Shown: positions 12,699-23,114 of the stretch, in pieces
How positions within the stretch are numbered: the first letter of the stretch is position 1
Layout: every line of letters begins with the position of its first letter
NCBI RefSeq assembly: GCF_008831285.2
Contig: NC_045148.1
Span: 7,879,001 to 7,943,000 of the forward strand
Direction: 5' to 3'
DNA length: 64,000 bases
From: Nymphaea colorata
Lineage: Eukaryota; Streptophyta; Magnoliopsida; Nymphaeales; Nymphaeaceae
Made by a program: the position numbers and the translations under genes
Notes under the pieces: model-generated
Database searches by the model: none
What the model was told of the DNA's origin: nothing
What the model saw: the letters and a program-made list of their open reading frames with translations, nothing else

Positions 12699-13384
12699 GA
12701 GGTCTTTAGTGACGTTTTGTTGAAACGTTCGTAAAGTGCCTGCATGGGGAGTTTAGATGACTACGTTGTATGTTTTTGAGAAAATGCCAGTATAGGTCTG
12801 GTCTTTAATGACGTTTTGTCAAGAAAAGTCAGTGAAATCCCCACCCTTTCAGTGACGCTTTGACCAAATGGCAGTAAAAGTTCTTGATCATTTCCCACTC
12901 ATTTTTGGGGAAACCTCATTTTCCACACTTCTTGAAAATCTGAACAAGTTTTATTGATCGAGAGAGCCTCGTGTCCTTGATGTCTTGCCTTTAGGCGGGA
13001 AGCGGATCCGATTTCTCTTTATATTTCCCCTTTTCATTTCTCATTTTTTTGGGGACCCCTGCACTTGCTCTTCCTTCCGACTTGTCATCTTTCTTTCTCT
13101 CATTTTTCATTTCTCGAAGCCAACTCTTTCCGAATCTCGCCGGTAAAGCACATTTGATTCCATGCACTTGTTTTTTTTATTTGAATAGCAAAACTAGAGC
13201 ATTTTTTTATGCTTTCCCTTTTCGGTTTATATTTTCCTTGTTTTTCTTTCGTAGCCTGAGCTGCTGGTTCAGCATCTGAAAACCAAAATCAGTAACGTCT
13301 TCTTTCATCGTTTGCGGACATGACAATTGCTTTTCAGAAGCCATTTGTGACATGATTTACTCTGACGCCACTAAAGAGGTCTTT
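12699..13384. mobile_element. Candidate TIR element (TTTAGTGACG ends)
   Basis: The left edge near 12,701 reads GGTCTTTAGTGACGTTTTG. The right edge near 13,362-13,382, reverse-complemented, reads GACCTCTTTAGTGGCGTC. TGACG(T/C)TTTG words recur inside at about 12,805 and 12,851. The pattern suggests a non-autonomous TIR element with subterminal repeats. The target duplication is not resolved and the open frame at 13,049-13,279 has no known domain. Confidence 0.35.
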
Positions 13385-13449
13385 TTTGGGTGGGCCGGGG
13401 TTGGGGGGTTGGGGGGGAGGGGACATTAGCTGCTTACCAGCCTTTGGTC

Positions 13450-13815
13450 GTGTAACCAATATGGCTGCACAACAAGTTGAGCCAGCTTGAGTTGGAATCG
13501 AACTCGCTCGTTAAAACTTGACTCGTTTATAAATGAGTTGAACTCGATCAAGCTCAAATGCATGTTCGAAAAGTTAAACAAGCTGAGTACAAGTTTTAAA
13601 AACTCGATTAGACTTGTCTACACAATGAATATTGAATTATAATGATAAAACAATTAAACGAGTAACAACTAAACGAGTTAAAAGAAATGACATATACTTA
13701 ACGTAAATGAGTTAAACGAGTCGAGTTCGAGCTCGACTTGTAGCCTCCAGTCGAGCTCAAACCTCAACTCAACTTTGAATGCCTGGTCAAACTCGAGCTA
13801 GACTTGGCTCTTGTG
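13450..13815. repeat. AGCTCGA-type dispersed repeat, copy in forward orientation
   Basis: The ends are rich in CTCGAC and GAGCTC. The centre is AT-rich with AACGAGTTAAA words. The reverse complement of its centre matches 14,800-14,920, so this copy and the one at 14,701-15,045 form an inverted pair. Confidence 0.65.
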
Positions 13816-13839
13816 CAGCGTTAATAACCAGCTATGCAA

Positions 13840-13840
<1 letters not shown>

Positions 13841-13930
<90 letters not shown>
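13841..13930. repeat. Compound (CT)n(TA)n microsatellite
   Basis: About 20 bases of CT repeat pass directly into about 70 bases of TA repeat. The predicted poly-Ser-Leu/Ile-Tyr peptides over it are artefacts of the repeat. Confidence 0.97.
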
Positions 13931-13933
<3 letters not shown>

Positions 13934-14519
13934 AGAAGTGCACACTGTTTATTACGTACAGATGCGAATTCCATGTTCAATTTCACGAATGTTGACATTA
14001 GGATAGGCACAATCAACGGTAAGCTTTTATACACATGCAGATACCTACAGTTTATATATATATACACTTGCCAATAGAGGAGAAAAATATACACAGATGA
14101 ACACAAACTTGTAGATACCTACACTTAAATATATTTCTACAAATTCTTCATTTCGTGTCAGACTATATGCTGCCCCGCTTTGTCGTTTAGAGGTTTATCA
14201 TTCTCAAATACAAAATTGTTTTTCCCTCTCCATTTTTTAGACGGTAAGCTGCAACCTGAGTATGCCAAAATCTTGACATTCTCCGGTTTGAAGGTTCTAA
14301 GACTAGCCCCCCTGCCCTTAGCCTGGTAGACGGAGCTCTTATTGGCATTAAAAATAACCTTTACACCACTTCACTCTGATTAAAGCCATGCTTATGCTTA
14401 TCAATGATCGCGTATTTTGATTTTTTGCTATCTAGAGAAACAAAGGCTTGTATGACATATACATGCTTTAAAGCCATATGTACACTTAACTGTGGTGGTT
14501 CAAGGACAAGTTGGTTGTC
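13931..14519. other. Spacer inside the inverted repeat pair
   Basis: This is non-coding AT-rich sequence between the two AGCTCGA-type copies. I see no gene. Confidence 0.5.
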
Positions 14520-14700
14520 GTAGTGCAATCCTGCGACCTACTAAATAATCTTCATGAAAACTTTTTATTTTTAGCATGTCAAACTATTTATGTATAAAAG
14601 TAAATATTAAATTTGCCAATGTAAAAGTAAAAGAATTTTAAGAAGCTGGTGTGGGCAACTGCCCATACCAACCTACATGTGGCTCCGCTACTGGGCCCTA
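14520..14700. mobile_element. GGAGCCA-type element, partial
   Basis: The right side reads GTGGGCAACTGCCCATACCA followed by CATGTGGCTCCGCTACTG. Almost the same words end the copy at 63,240-63,285. The interior is AT-rich. This supports membership of the dispersed family seen at 4,041. Confidence 0.55.
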
Positions 14701-15045
14701 GCACACGAGTTGAGTCCAGCTCAACTTGACTCAGAAAACTCGAGCTCAAACTCGAATCGGGCTCAATAGAACAAACTTGAGCTCGACTCGAGGATACAAT
14801 GTCGAGCTACAACACAACTCGTTTATATTATTTTTCTTAAGCATGTCTTGTTTTTTTTAACTCATTTAATTATTTTCTCATTATAATTCAATAGTTGAGC
14901 CGAATTGAGTTTAAACGAGTTGAGTTCTTACAACTTAAACTCGATGCTTGACTTGTTTATAAATGAGTCGAGTTCAAGTTGAGTTTTAAGGAGCAAGTTT
15001 GAGTCGAGCTTGAGCTAGTTCTACTGGTTGTGTAGCCCTAGCCAT
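14701..15045. repeat. AGCTCGA-type dispersed repeat, inverted copy
   Basis: The ends carry GAGCTCGACTCG and GAGTCGAGCTTGAGC. The centre has CATTATAATTCAATA in the opposite orientation to the copy at 13,450. No coding capacity is seen. Confidence 0.65.
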
Positions 15046-16915
15046 GGCCCCTGATGGTGCAGATGCCTTTGTCCCTGCAACTGCTGCTTTTACTGGCACA
15101 TCTAAACCCTAAGGACTAGTATAAGCAGATGGTTTTGTTGTAGTAAGTTGGGCAATGAAGTCAACAACTCATAGGGTAGAGTTGGATATAGCAGAGAATT
15201 ATTGAGTAGCTGCTTTATGAAGACAAGACGCAACTGATCTCATTGTACGTGCTTGCACATTCATCTGTTTTTTATTGCATAGAAATGCTTTTGTACTGTT
15301 TACAGTAAAAAGTTGTTTTCTTCAGAGATGGGGGCCATCTTGTTTCTCCATTTTTTTGGGTTGCCTTGGCCTCAAGTGAAAGGAGAAGATTGAACAAGAA
15401 TCTCTCTCTCCCTCTCTCTCTTAGTGCTAAGATCATGTCAGCGGGCAATGTTGCTTCACATGCTTCACTGTAGAATCGTAGATTGCTGGTTATACGTGAA
15501 AATGGAAAAATGTTCCCCTAAGCAAACCCATGAGTACTCGTAAGGTGGTACTCCCATGCATTAAGGGGTCCTCCTTCTGAATCTGGAATCTCATTATGAA
15601 TGTAAGAACATTTGAAACGTCCAAGCATTCATTGGGGCAGGCGATGATAGAGATTCTTCTCGTAAAGAATCACATCATGCTTGTTCGTAAACGAAGAAAG
15701 AATAATTGCATCGACAAACTAGCAATTTGATAGAATGGTACGTAGCTGCACTGACACCACCATTTGGTTATCAAGAGCATGGTCACAAAAAACACGTTCT
15801 TTTTAAAAACATGTTAAAAGCACAAAAAATAAGTCAATATTTTTTTTGAAAAAAGTGCCAAAACAAAAAAAAAGCAAAAAAAATGCCTTTTTCCTTTTCC
15901 CCATTTTTTTCCACATTTTTTTAATGCCAATTGCTTGTTTCTATTTTTTAATTTCTAGTTGTTGCTTATCTACTTACTTTTTAATGTTGTCTTATTAGTT
16001 TCTCATTAATTTTATTTATCCCTAATTTTTAAGATTTTGATTTTTAAAAAAACACATCTGCCATATGTTTTCCCTTTTTCCCATTTTGTTAAGCTTGCTG
16101 TTGTATCTCTTGTATAACCAAGAAGAAACTCCATTTAAACGGGAAAACGATATTTGTGACTATGTCAGAATCAGAAGTATCTTTTTTTTTTGTTGTTGGG
16201 CAAGCTGGGGTAGCTAGAACCCAAGTGATTTACACAGAAAAATGTGTACCAAGATCTTCATGAACTCAACCTCTTCAACTTGGATCTTAGATCCAGCCCC
16301 CTATCTGGCCCTGATTCTAGTAGGATGTTCATGTGGAAGATCAAGGTTCTTAGCAATCGAAGATCCATCGATTTCCTATGAAAATGTAAGTATACAAATG
16401 TCCTCCTGGACTGAGCACGTTGTGTGCATGTTCGTGGCCGAAGCATGCATGCAAAATGGTCGATCCCTCACAGGCTGGTGTGATAGGTATTTTAGCCATT
16501 TTATAAAAAAGAAATGAATATTCTAGGCATTTTACAAAATATATATACCTTTTTTACTTCCAGTTTTGCCATTCTAGATAGGATTTTCTTTTTTACGGGA
16601 CCAGGGGCTTTCTGGTCATTTCACGCGAGCAACAATAATAAATGAAGTTATCTAAGTCCAAATATGGCATTGGCACTAGATGATGCAAGAAGCATTAATA
16701 AAAGCTTAAGCCAACGCTCGAACCGTGGCCACTGGCCAATGACTACAATTATTGCATGATCGTGATCAGATTCCTTCTTCTTTGTTTTCAACTGTTAATC
16801 ATTTTCTTTTATCGGCCACGGCCAATAACATTTTTGGCCATGGCTCTGGCCTTGGCCAACGCAAAACGTCCTCAGCCTTCCGATTGTTTTAGAAGTAGAA
16901 AAAAGCATACCGTTG
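15046..16915. other. Intergenic, no gene recognised
   Basis: The open frames at 16,242-16,517 and its antisense partner match no family I know. The stretch 15,780-16,100 is A/T low-complexity. A short TA microsatellite closes the region at 16,916-16,940. Confidence 0.5.
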
Positions 16916-17098
16916 GCATATATATATATATATATATATACCTCTCAATGCTAAAAACAATCCAATCCCGTCGACTTCCCTCTATTCCCAATAAATGCCT
17001 AGCTTCCAACTTAAGCATTTATCCTCTTTTTTCACCAGCATATATATAATGTATGTATGCATGTCTGTTTGTTTGTATAATATGAAATAGAAGGAGAT

Positions 17099-17531
17099 TT
17101 TTTTTTTTTAATTTGAATTTCATTAACAAACATTTAGACAATTAATTTTTTCGGTTATCGTCCAAGCAAGTTGTACCATAAAAAACAGATTCTGAATGAG
17201 GTACACTACAACAACTAGATTTTACATTGAAATCTTTACTATATCACTCCACGAGGCTCTCCTCTTGCTCCTTCAAGTAAATTCTGAGAAATTTGTCATT
17301 GTTTTCCTTCAAGGAGATATAACTTTCTAATACGAAGACTTCTCCACCATGTTTATGTTTCTTATTGAGACTCTTGTTGCTCACCAGATTCAACGCTTTC
17401 TGCACTTTCATAGGCTGCGGATTGACAACCCCCATCCCTTTATTGCCAAGAGTCCACATAGATGGTGCTGCTGCCAGGACATCTGTCAGATCTTGCTTAC
17501 ATTGTAGGTCCGAAGTCCGAATTAAACATGA
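17099..17531 (-). pseudogene. Unassigned 3' gene fragment with poly(A)-like tract
   Basis: On the minus strand an open frame runs from 17,531 to a stop at 17,244. It includes DVLAAAPSMWTLGNKGMG and then VFVLESYISLKENND. Composition and hydrophilic/hydrophobic spacing look protein-like, but I do not recognise the family. Downstream of the stop, still on the minus strand, AATGAAATTC precedes an A-run at 17,100-17,110, as in a genomic copy of a polyadenylated transcript or an ordinary gene 3' end. A second minus-strand frame at 17,712-17,921 (KTDYATHSFQVPLKLSDG) may be another piece of the same gene. The 1.67 kb transposon lies just beyond. Confidence 0.35.
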
Positions 17532-18102
17532 TTAATGTGAATAAGTTAATATAAAAAAATGACAAAAGATCAAATACAATACAAGTTACAAATCTAGTAC
17601 CAACATCACGAAAACTAGAGCATTCGGCCAATAAAAGGTGATTTCTTCAACAGCGAGGAGCAACCTGAATGCTAATATATAAACCATGCAATTTCAAACG
17701 GAAAGCAAAAGCTATATATGTTCAAGAATGTATACCATATGATCAAGTGACTGGCCCAGTGAGATATCCACAAATGAAGAAAAGTAGTGCTGCAGTAAGT
17801 TCAAGTGACCAAAGTCATGCCCATCGGAGAGCTTCAGAGGAACTTGGAAAGAGTGGGTAGCATAATCCGTCTTCTCTTTACAAGTGGAAACTTCCCACAG
17901 CAATTGTACCTCAGCCCTTCAACATTCAATAACAAAGATCCAGCGCCATGATTCAGTGTTCTTGAGCTGAATAAGGGAACAATGGATTAAATAGTAGCCT
18001 AAAATCTTTCGTGTCTGCACCTTTTAGATCATCCTAAATAAGTAGAAAAGGGCAGGGCAAACATCCGAATTGAATATGACAGATCCCATAGGTCATAACC
18101 AA
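17532..18102. other. Intergenic / possible intron of the unassigned fragment
   Basis: Apart from the minus-strand frame at 17,712-17,921 there is nothing supported. The segment ends at the target duplication of the following transposon. Confidence 0.35.
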
Positions 18103-18227
18103 GGCCCCGTTTGATAGCCGGGGTAAAATGAAAAGGGAGGGAAAAATCTGTATGGGTGGGTGAAATTTCACCCGCCCGACGTAAAATGCATCAAACGGGG
18201 TGAAATTCACCCCGTTTAACATATAAG

Positions 18228-18280
18228 CGAGCGGGTGAAATTTCACCCGCTCGAAAGTCCGAGCTCGCAGCTCGGACTTT
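18228..18280. repeat. Adjacent perfect palindromes
   Basis: Bases 18,228-18,253 form a perfect 26-base palindrome centred in GTGAAATTTCAC. It is followed at once by a hairpin with two 12-base arms (AAAGTCCGAGCT, 18,254-18,265 and 18,269-18,280) and a 3-base loop. The GAGCGGGTGAAATTTCACC word then repeats. Confidence 0.95.
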
Positions 18281-18376
18281 TGAGCGGGTGAAATTTCACC
18301 GTTCGACCGCTTTCGATTTTTCACTCTCACGTCCTGAGCATGTGGCCGAGACTGGGGAGGGGTTTCTGCAGCAAAG

Positions 18377-18509
18377 CACAAAGAAATGGAGGGTGAAGCA
18401 GGTGGTGCGGGAATAGCACGAAGGAATGGAGGGTGAAGAGCAGGTGGTGCGGGAAGAGCACGAAGGAATGGAGGGTGAAGCAGGTGGTGCGGGCAGAGCA
18501 CGAAGGAAG
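18377..18509. repeat. 40-42 bp minisatellite, 3 units
   Basis: Units starting CACRAAGRAATGGAGGGTGA begin at 18,377, 18,417 and 18,459, and a partial unit starts at 18,499. It lies inside the TIR transposon. The open frames across it are repeat artefacts. Confidence 0.9.
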
Positions 18510-18590
18510 TGACGCCGATTTCATATCAATCTCAGAAATCGGGGCTTTACTCTTCTCCGTGGTGCTGGATTCTTCCCATTGACACTGCCG

Positions 18591-18755
18591 ATGGCCTACC
18601 ATAATCAAGGCTTCTCAAATTTCTCCCAATTCAAAAACCCTAATCACCCTCAAATAGAAACTGCAAAGACTGCTGGAAAAAGCTCGACTCTATGCAGCCG
18701 ACTCAGAAAACCCCCCAAAATCTATGGTGGATTGAATGCTCCTGGCTTCACTTGA
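18591..18755 (+). other. 54-residue open frame inside the transposon
   Basis: ATG at 18,591 opens a frame that begins MAYHNQGFSNFSQFKN and stops at 18,755. Asn/Gln/Ser-rich composition and normal codon use suggest a captured piece of a host exon, but I do not recognise the source. It is upstream of the PPR fragment and in the same orientation. Confidence 0.3.
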
Positions 18756-18911
18756 TGTGGAGGATCCATGCAAAATCCCCCTACAGGACACAGTGGTGGG
18801 GCGAGAATTCGAGACCTTCATATCAAAAGATTAGAACACGCTGTGCAACGAAGAAGCAGCAGTGGGGCAAGGGCAGTGGCGGTGGGACGAGGCAGCGGTG
18901 GGGTGAAGCAG

Positions 18912-19031
18912 CAGAGGATGAAAATGAGAAGGGGAAGACGAAGGGAGCCAACAGAGGATGAAAATGAGAAGGGGAAAACGAAGGGAGCCAGCAGAGGATG
19001 AAGATGACAAGAGGAAGACGAAGGGAGCTCT
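18912..19031. repeat. 40-bp minisatellite, 3 units
   Basis: Units starting CAGAGGATGAARATGA begin at 18,912, 18,952 and 18,992. This is purine-rich, inside the TIR transposon and directly upstream of the PPR fragment. Confidence 0.92.
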
Positions 19032-19059
19032 AACAGGCAGAAAAGTGTTCCAATGATTT

Positions 19060-19590
19060 CGATCACACCCCTCTTGGGTGATTTGATGAAATGCGATTAT
19101 TGTCCCCAGATACTCCACCATTTGTTATTGTCCACAGAATGCGATGTGGGTGATTCAATACTCCACCATCTGCACGGGATAACTGGTAACGAACAGCTTG
19201 CTCGCAAGGTGTTCGATAAAATGCCCAAAAGAAGCATCGTCTCATGGAATGCCATGATTGATGGTTACTGCAAAGTTGGTGAGTTCAATGCGTTGCTTGG
19301 GATTTTTAATAGTCTGTTGATGGGTGATTTGAAGCCCAATTTGAGCAGCTTAGTGAGCATTACAGCTGGTCAGTGTGGGTTTCTTGACATTGGCAGGTTG
19401 ATTCATTGCCACAGGATGAAGCTTGGGCATGAGTTATCGTTGGGCATGAGTTGGATTCAGTATTATGTAATTTCATTATGAAGCTTGGGCTTGTAGATTG
19501 TGCTCACCTCCTATTCAATTATCAGTCGTTTCATGGATACTTTCATTGAAGGGTACACAAAGATTGAAAATTTTCATCAAGTTTTCTTGC
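19060..19590 (+). pseudogene. PPR gene fragment (PLS type), captured
   Basis: The first part reads GNEQLARKVFDKMPKRSIVS then WNAMIDGYCKVGEFNALLGI, the signature of PLS-class pentatricopeptide repeats that bind organellar RNA. A later frame gives IEGYTKIENFHQVFLLF, the next repeat. Between them the frame is lost near 19,430-19,480, where KLGHELSLGHELDS-like coding shifts frame. About five repeat units are present out of the ten or more of an intact protein, with no start region and no E or DYW domain. It sits wholly within the TIR transposon, so capture from a host PPR gene is the likely origin. Confidence 0.85.
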
Positions 19591-19778
19591 TTTTTACCAG
19601 GTTAAATTTTTCCTGTGCATCAAACAAACTTAAATTTACCACGTTAAATTTTTCGTGTGCATCAAACAAAGCCTCACATTGGAACAAGGAGAAATTTCAT
19701 CCTGTAAATTTTTCCAGAAAAATTTACCATGATAAATTTACCATGTTAAATTTCACCCGACAATCAAACGAGCCCCAA

Positions 19779-21204
19779 GGGAAGTCTTGGATAAAAATAG
19801 GGCCAATTTGTCGGGCCATAAGAATGGGCTCCAATGCATTGAATGATATGTGTAAAGAAAGAAATATTTCAATATTAGGACAGTAGTGTATCTACTTAGT
19901 GATTAATGTGGGCAGTCAAGTGTTATACAAAGTTGTATGCTTAGGCGACAACATAGCACCAATTCCTCATGATTTCATCAATGAAACCCATTCATATCTG
20001 TCTGTTAAAAACAGTAAGCAGTAGAAGTACAGGTATATGTTTCTTTGATGTGGCCTAACATGATGTAGCACGACATTCTTTCCAATGTCCATGACACACA
20101 GAAAATAAGTGTAAAATACCATTCCAATGTCATCCGATGACATTTTCTAGAAGGACCTGGAAACTTATAATCCAGATATAAAATAATGAGCACCACCCAT
20201 CTGAAGAAACCACTTGCTTCAGGGGAACATGATCAGTCTTCAAATTTTTGAAACTCAATAATAAACAATGAGCTCAGATCTTCATCCATCAAATGCCTAA
20301 AAATATCAGACAAGAAATTAACTCATGACGAACCCATAAAGAAATGGATAAGCAGAAAGTGACCAGCTGATATACCCAAATTCAATCTGCATATTTCATT
20401 CTCTTTTCTAATCCTATCCAATTCAGTGTATCCTGCAATGCTGAATGGAGAATACATGAAGCTTTTTACCTTGTGATACATTAAACTGCGTATCTGCTAA
20501 ACTACATAAGCACTTTCAAACTCATTCTACAGCCAAGATTATGATTGTTGCAATACAAGCCAGAAATTGCACCAAGAAGATTGATTTTTAGTGATGCACA
20601 ATAATTTGCAGCACCAAATGTAAAAGCCCTGCCATTGAAACCTTTCTCGACGGAAAGACTATGCCACTGTTGATAATCAGTAATGCACTGTGTGTTTTTT
20701 AATAACAATCCATAACATACTTCAATGTCATTGACAATGGATATTAGAAATACAGATGCATCACGAGTTGTCTATTCATTCCAGCCATGGTCACATTTGT
20801 GCAAAAATATGCACTACAACCTCAAGAAATTTTTGATCTGTATCATATTTTTGCCTGTTCAACCTGCACAAGAGATAGCTGGAAAAGGAGATAAGAGTTG
20901 TTTTCAGGCTTAAGTTGTCTAACCCAGAGGCACTGAGTTCCCACAGAGAGAAGCTTTGATAAGCAACTCGGATCTGTGGTTCAGCAAAGGTTTTTCTTCT
21001 TTTGTTTCCCTGGTAGAAAAAAATGTTTTTGGAGTCTTGGACAGTAGTAATATTTCACAACACAAATGGGACCAGAGAATACAATTTGCAGCAGACCTTG
21101 TATGAGCTTGGAGAACTAGAAGAGGTTGAGCTGGACCTTGCATGCCTTGGAACAACAGGACAAAAACAAATGAAACTATTTTGTTCTTCTACTAGTTCAC
21201 ATTG
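19779..21204. other. Intergenic, no gene recognised
   Basis: Short frames on both strands (for example 20,005-20,196 and 20,502-20,708 on the minus strand) have no recognisable domain. No repeat structure stands out. Confidence 0.45.
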
Positions 21205-21533
21205 TCACATGGGTACTGCTGTAAAGGCAGCGTACCCGTACCAGTAGCGTGAGTCACTGGTACAGGTACAGGTACTGTCTTGGGTACTTTTTGAGTACCG
21301 GCCAAACAGTACTATATACAGTCAACGTACCTGGGACCATATCCGTCTGATTTAGGACTCAGTCAAAGTTGACCAAGTCCTTTCCTATCCAGAATTTAGG
21401 GTTTCAGTTTTTTTTTCACATCATTTATACTCATACAAAGCTGTGTTTTCATATTTTGTTCAACAATTTCTTCTTTAGAATAAATTTTGAATCATGAATG
21501 TGTTATTTTGTTTGATTGAATTCTTATTTTTTG

Positions 21534-21569
<36 letters not shown>

Positions 21570-21625
21570 CCCCAAATTTTTTTAAAAATAGTTCGTACCC
21601 TACCTGTACCAGCCCCGTGCCTATG
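21205..21625. mobile_element. GGTAC-rich candidate TIR element
   Basis: The left part is dense in GGTAC and GTACC words (GTACCCGTACCAG, GGTACAGGTACAGGTACTG). The right part ends CGTACCCTACCTGTACCAG, the inverted counterpart. The middle is AT-rich with a TA/CA microsatellite at 21,536-21,570. No coding capacity. It abuts the copia fossil. Confidence 0.4.
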
Positions 21626-21630
21626 GTCCA

Positions 21631-22510
21631 ATGGGGCACCTAAAACTTGTGACGAAGGATAAGGATCTTGGCCAACTACGATATTTCTTGAGAATAGATG
21701 TCGCTTGCAACAGGGAATGTGTAGTTTTGTCCAAACGAAAGTATATTCTTGATTTATTGCAGGACAATGAGATGCTAGGAGCTAAACCGGCCATTCTACC
21801 TATGAATCCATGTGTACATCTTTATGATGGCCAATCTAAATTAGTGGATTCTCGATCATACAAATTCCTTATTGGGAAGCTCCTCTATGTTACTGTGACC
21901 AGACCAAACATTAGCTTTGCAGTGGGGAAGCTAAGTCAATTTATGATGCAACATTCATGGTGGTCACATATTTGAAATCATCTCCAGGTAAAGGACTTTT
22001 GTTCACAAAAGGCAAGACCTTAGAAGTGGAAGCCTATAGTAATGCTGACTATGCTGACTTAATTGAAGACAAGAAGTCTACCACAGGATTCTGTGTATTT
22101 GTGGGAGACAACCTTATATCCTGAAGAAGCTAATAGCAAGGTGTGGGGTCAAGATCTAGTGTAGAATCTGAGTACAGGGTTATGACTCAAACTGACGTTG
22201 AAATGACTCGGGCTAAATCCATGCTATCTAGCCTAAGTGTGTTAATTCTTCTTTCCATAAGGATGTATTGTGACAATAGAGCAGCCAGATACATTGCAAA
22301 TTATCCAGTTTTCCATGAGAGAACTAAACATATTGAAGTGAACTGTCATTACATTCGGGACCTTGTTCAAGGAAGAACTATAGCCACTATTCAAGTATCA
22401 TCTGAAGATTAAACTGTAGATGTCTTCACCAAAGCTCTTCCTATTGGTGATTTTTCTACATGTTGTGACAAACTGAGCATGATTAATATGTATGCTCCAG
22501 TTTGAGAGGG
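21631..22510 (+). mobile_element. Ty1/copia fossil: RT end, RNase H
   Basis: The order is the C-terminal part of reverse transcriptase (KYILDLLQDNEMLGAKPAI, then a RPNISFAVGKLSQF segment), then RNase H with SVESEYRVMTQTDVE, MYCDNRAARYIANYPVFHER and TKHIEVNCHYIRD. It ends in a purine-rich tract near 22,502-22,511 that could be the polypurine tract. The element is truncated on the 5' side and broken by several changes, so it is inactive and not recent. An LTR remnant may follow to about 22,700 but I cannot define its ends. Confidence 0.9.
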
Positions 22511-23114
22511 AGGGTTAATTTAGAAGACTTTAAGTTTCTAGGCGGTCTTTTGCAATGTTTAATATTTACGCATTCTCTTTAAACATTTCTCTATTTTTGG
22601 ACGATGTTATTTGTAAGTCTCTACTGCTGCCATAATCTCCTTATTAGTTAGATTAGGGTTAGTTAATAATATGATTTTCTCTCTCTAAGACTGCTGCCGA
22701 CTGTAACAACCATGTTGAAATAGTATCCAAATGACCACCCCAAAGCATGATAGCAAAGTTGTACTAACCTGATTCGCAGTTTCATCATCTTCATGCAGCT
22801 CCAAAAAAGCAGCTGCAGCCTCCCATCGGCTGCTTCTTCAGAAAAACTATCGTAACTCACTAAAGGGCCTGATGCCCTAGTGTAAGGCTCACTTAGAAGT
22901 ACAGTGAAAGACTATCATGTCCTTCACTTATACAGGTTATAACAATTAGACCTTAAAGCATAAGTTGGACATACAAAGGCTTTGACCAACTTAAGGGACG
23001 AAAGAAACCATATACTTTAACAAGATCAAGCTTCATCACTAATTGTCTTTTTAAGCTGCCTTGCAGTAGTTAGTGGATTTGAACTTACTTTGAAGGTTTC
23101 CACACTTCATTCTC
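22511..23114. other. Possible LTR remnant and 3' flank of ankyrin-like gene
   Basis: Sequence after the copia fossil may be LTR-derived. On the minus strand an exon-like stretch at about 22,750-22,800 reads WEAAAAFLELHEDDETANQ, ending at a gttagt donor. It lies downstream of the ankyrin-like gene's stop and could be an unannotated or alternative exon. Confidence 0.3.

Larger units (their letters stand above)
18103..19775. mobile_element. Non-autonomous TIR transposon carrying gene fragments
   Basis: The left end GGCCCCGTTTGAT (18,103-18,115) and the reverse complement of the right end (19,763-19,775) match at 11 of 13 bases. CAA flanks both ends (18,100-18,102 and 19,776-19,778), a candidate 3-bp target duplication. 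Subterminal regions are packed with GGTGAAATTTCACC, TTTGATGCA and TAAATTTACC words in both orientations. Inside are two minisatellites, a 54-residue open frame and a PPR fragment, with no transposase. A 3-bp duplication and GGCC-type ends suit PIF/Harbinger or CACTA, but the ends lack CACTA and the duplication is not TWA, so the superfamily stays open. The architecture is that of a Pack-type element. Confidence 0.7.

Noticed and set aside
13779-14077. Open frames with long Ile-Tyr runs (also near 1,541, 31,565 and 44,142)
   Set aside because: They are translations of CT, TA, GT and GA microsatellites.
16242-16517. 91-codon open frame and its antisense partner
   Set aside because: No family resemblance and both strands are open, which suggests chance.
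18377-19031. Regularly spaced repeats that might suggest a CRISPR array
   Set aside because: The units are contiguous minisatellites without unique spacers, in a plant nuclear transposon.
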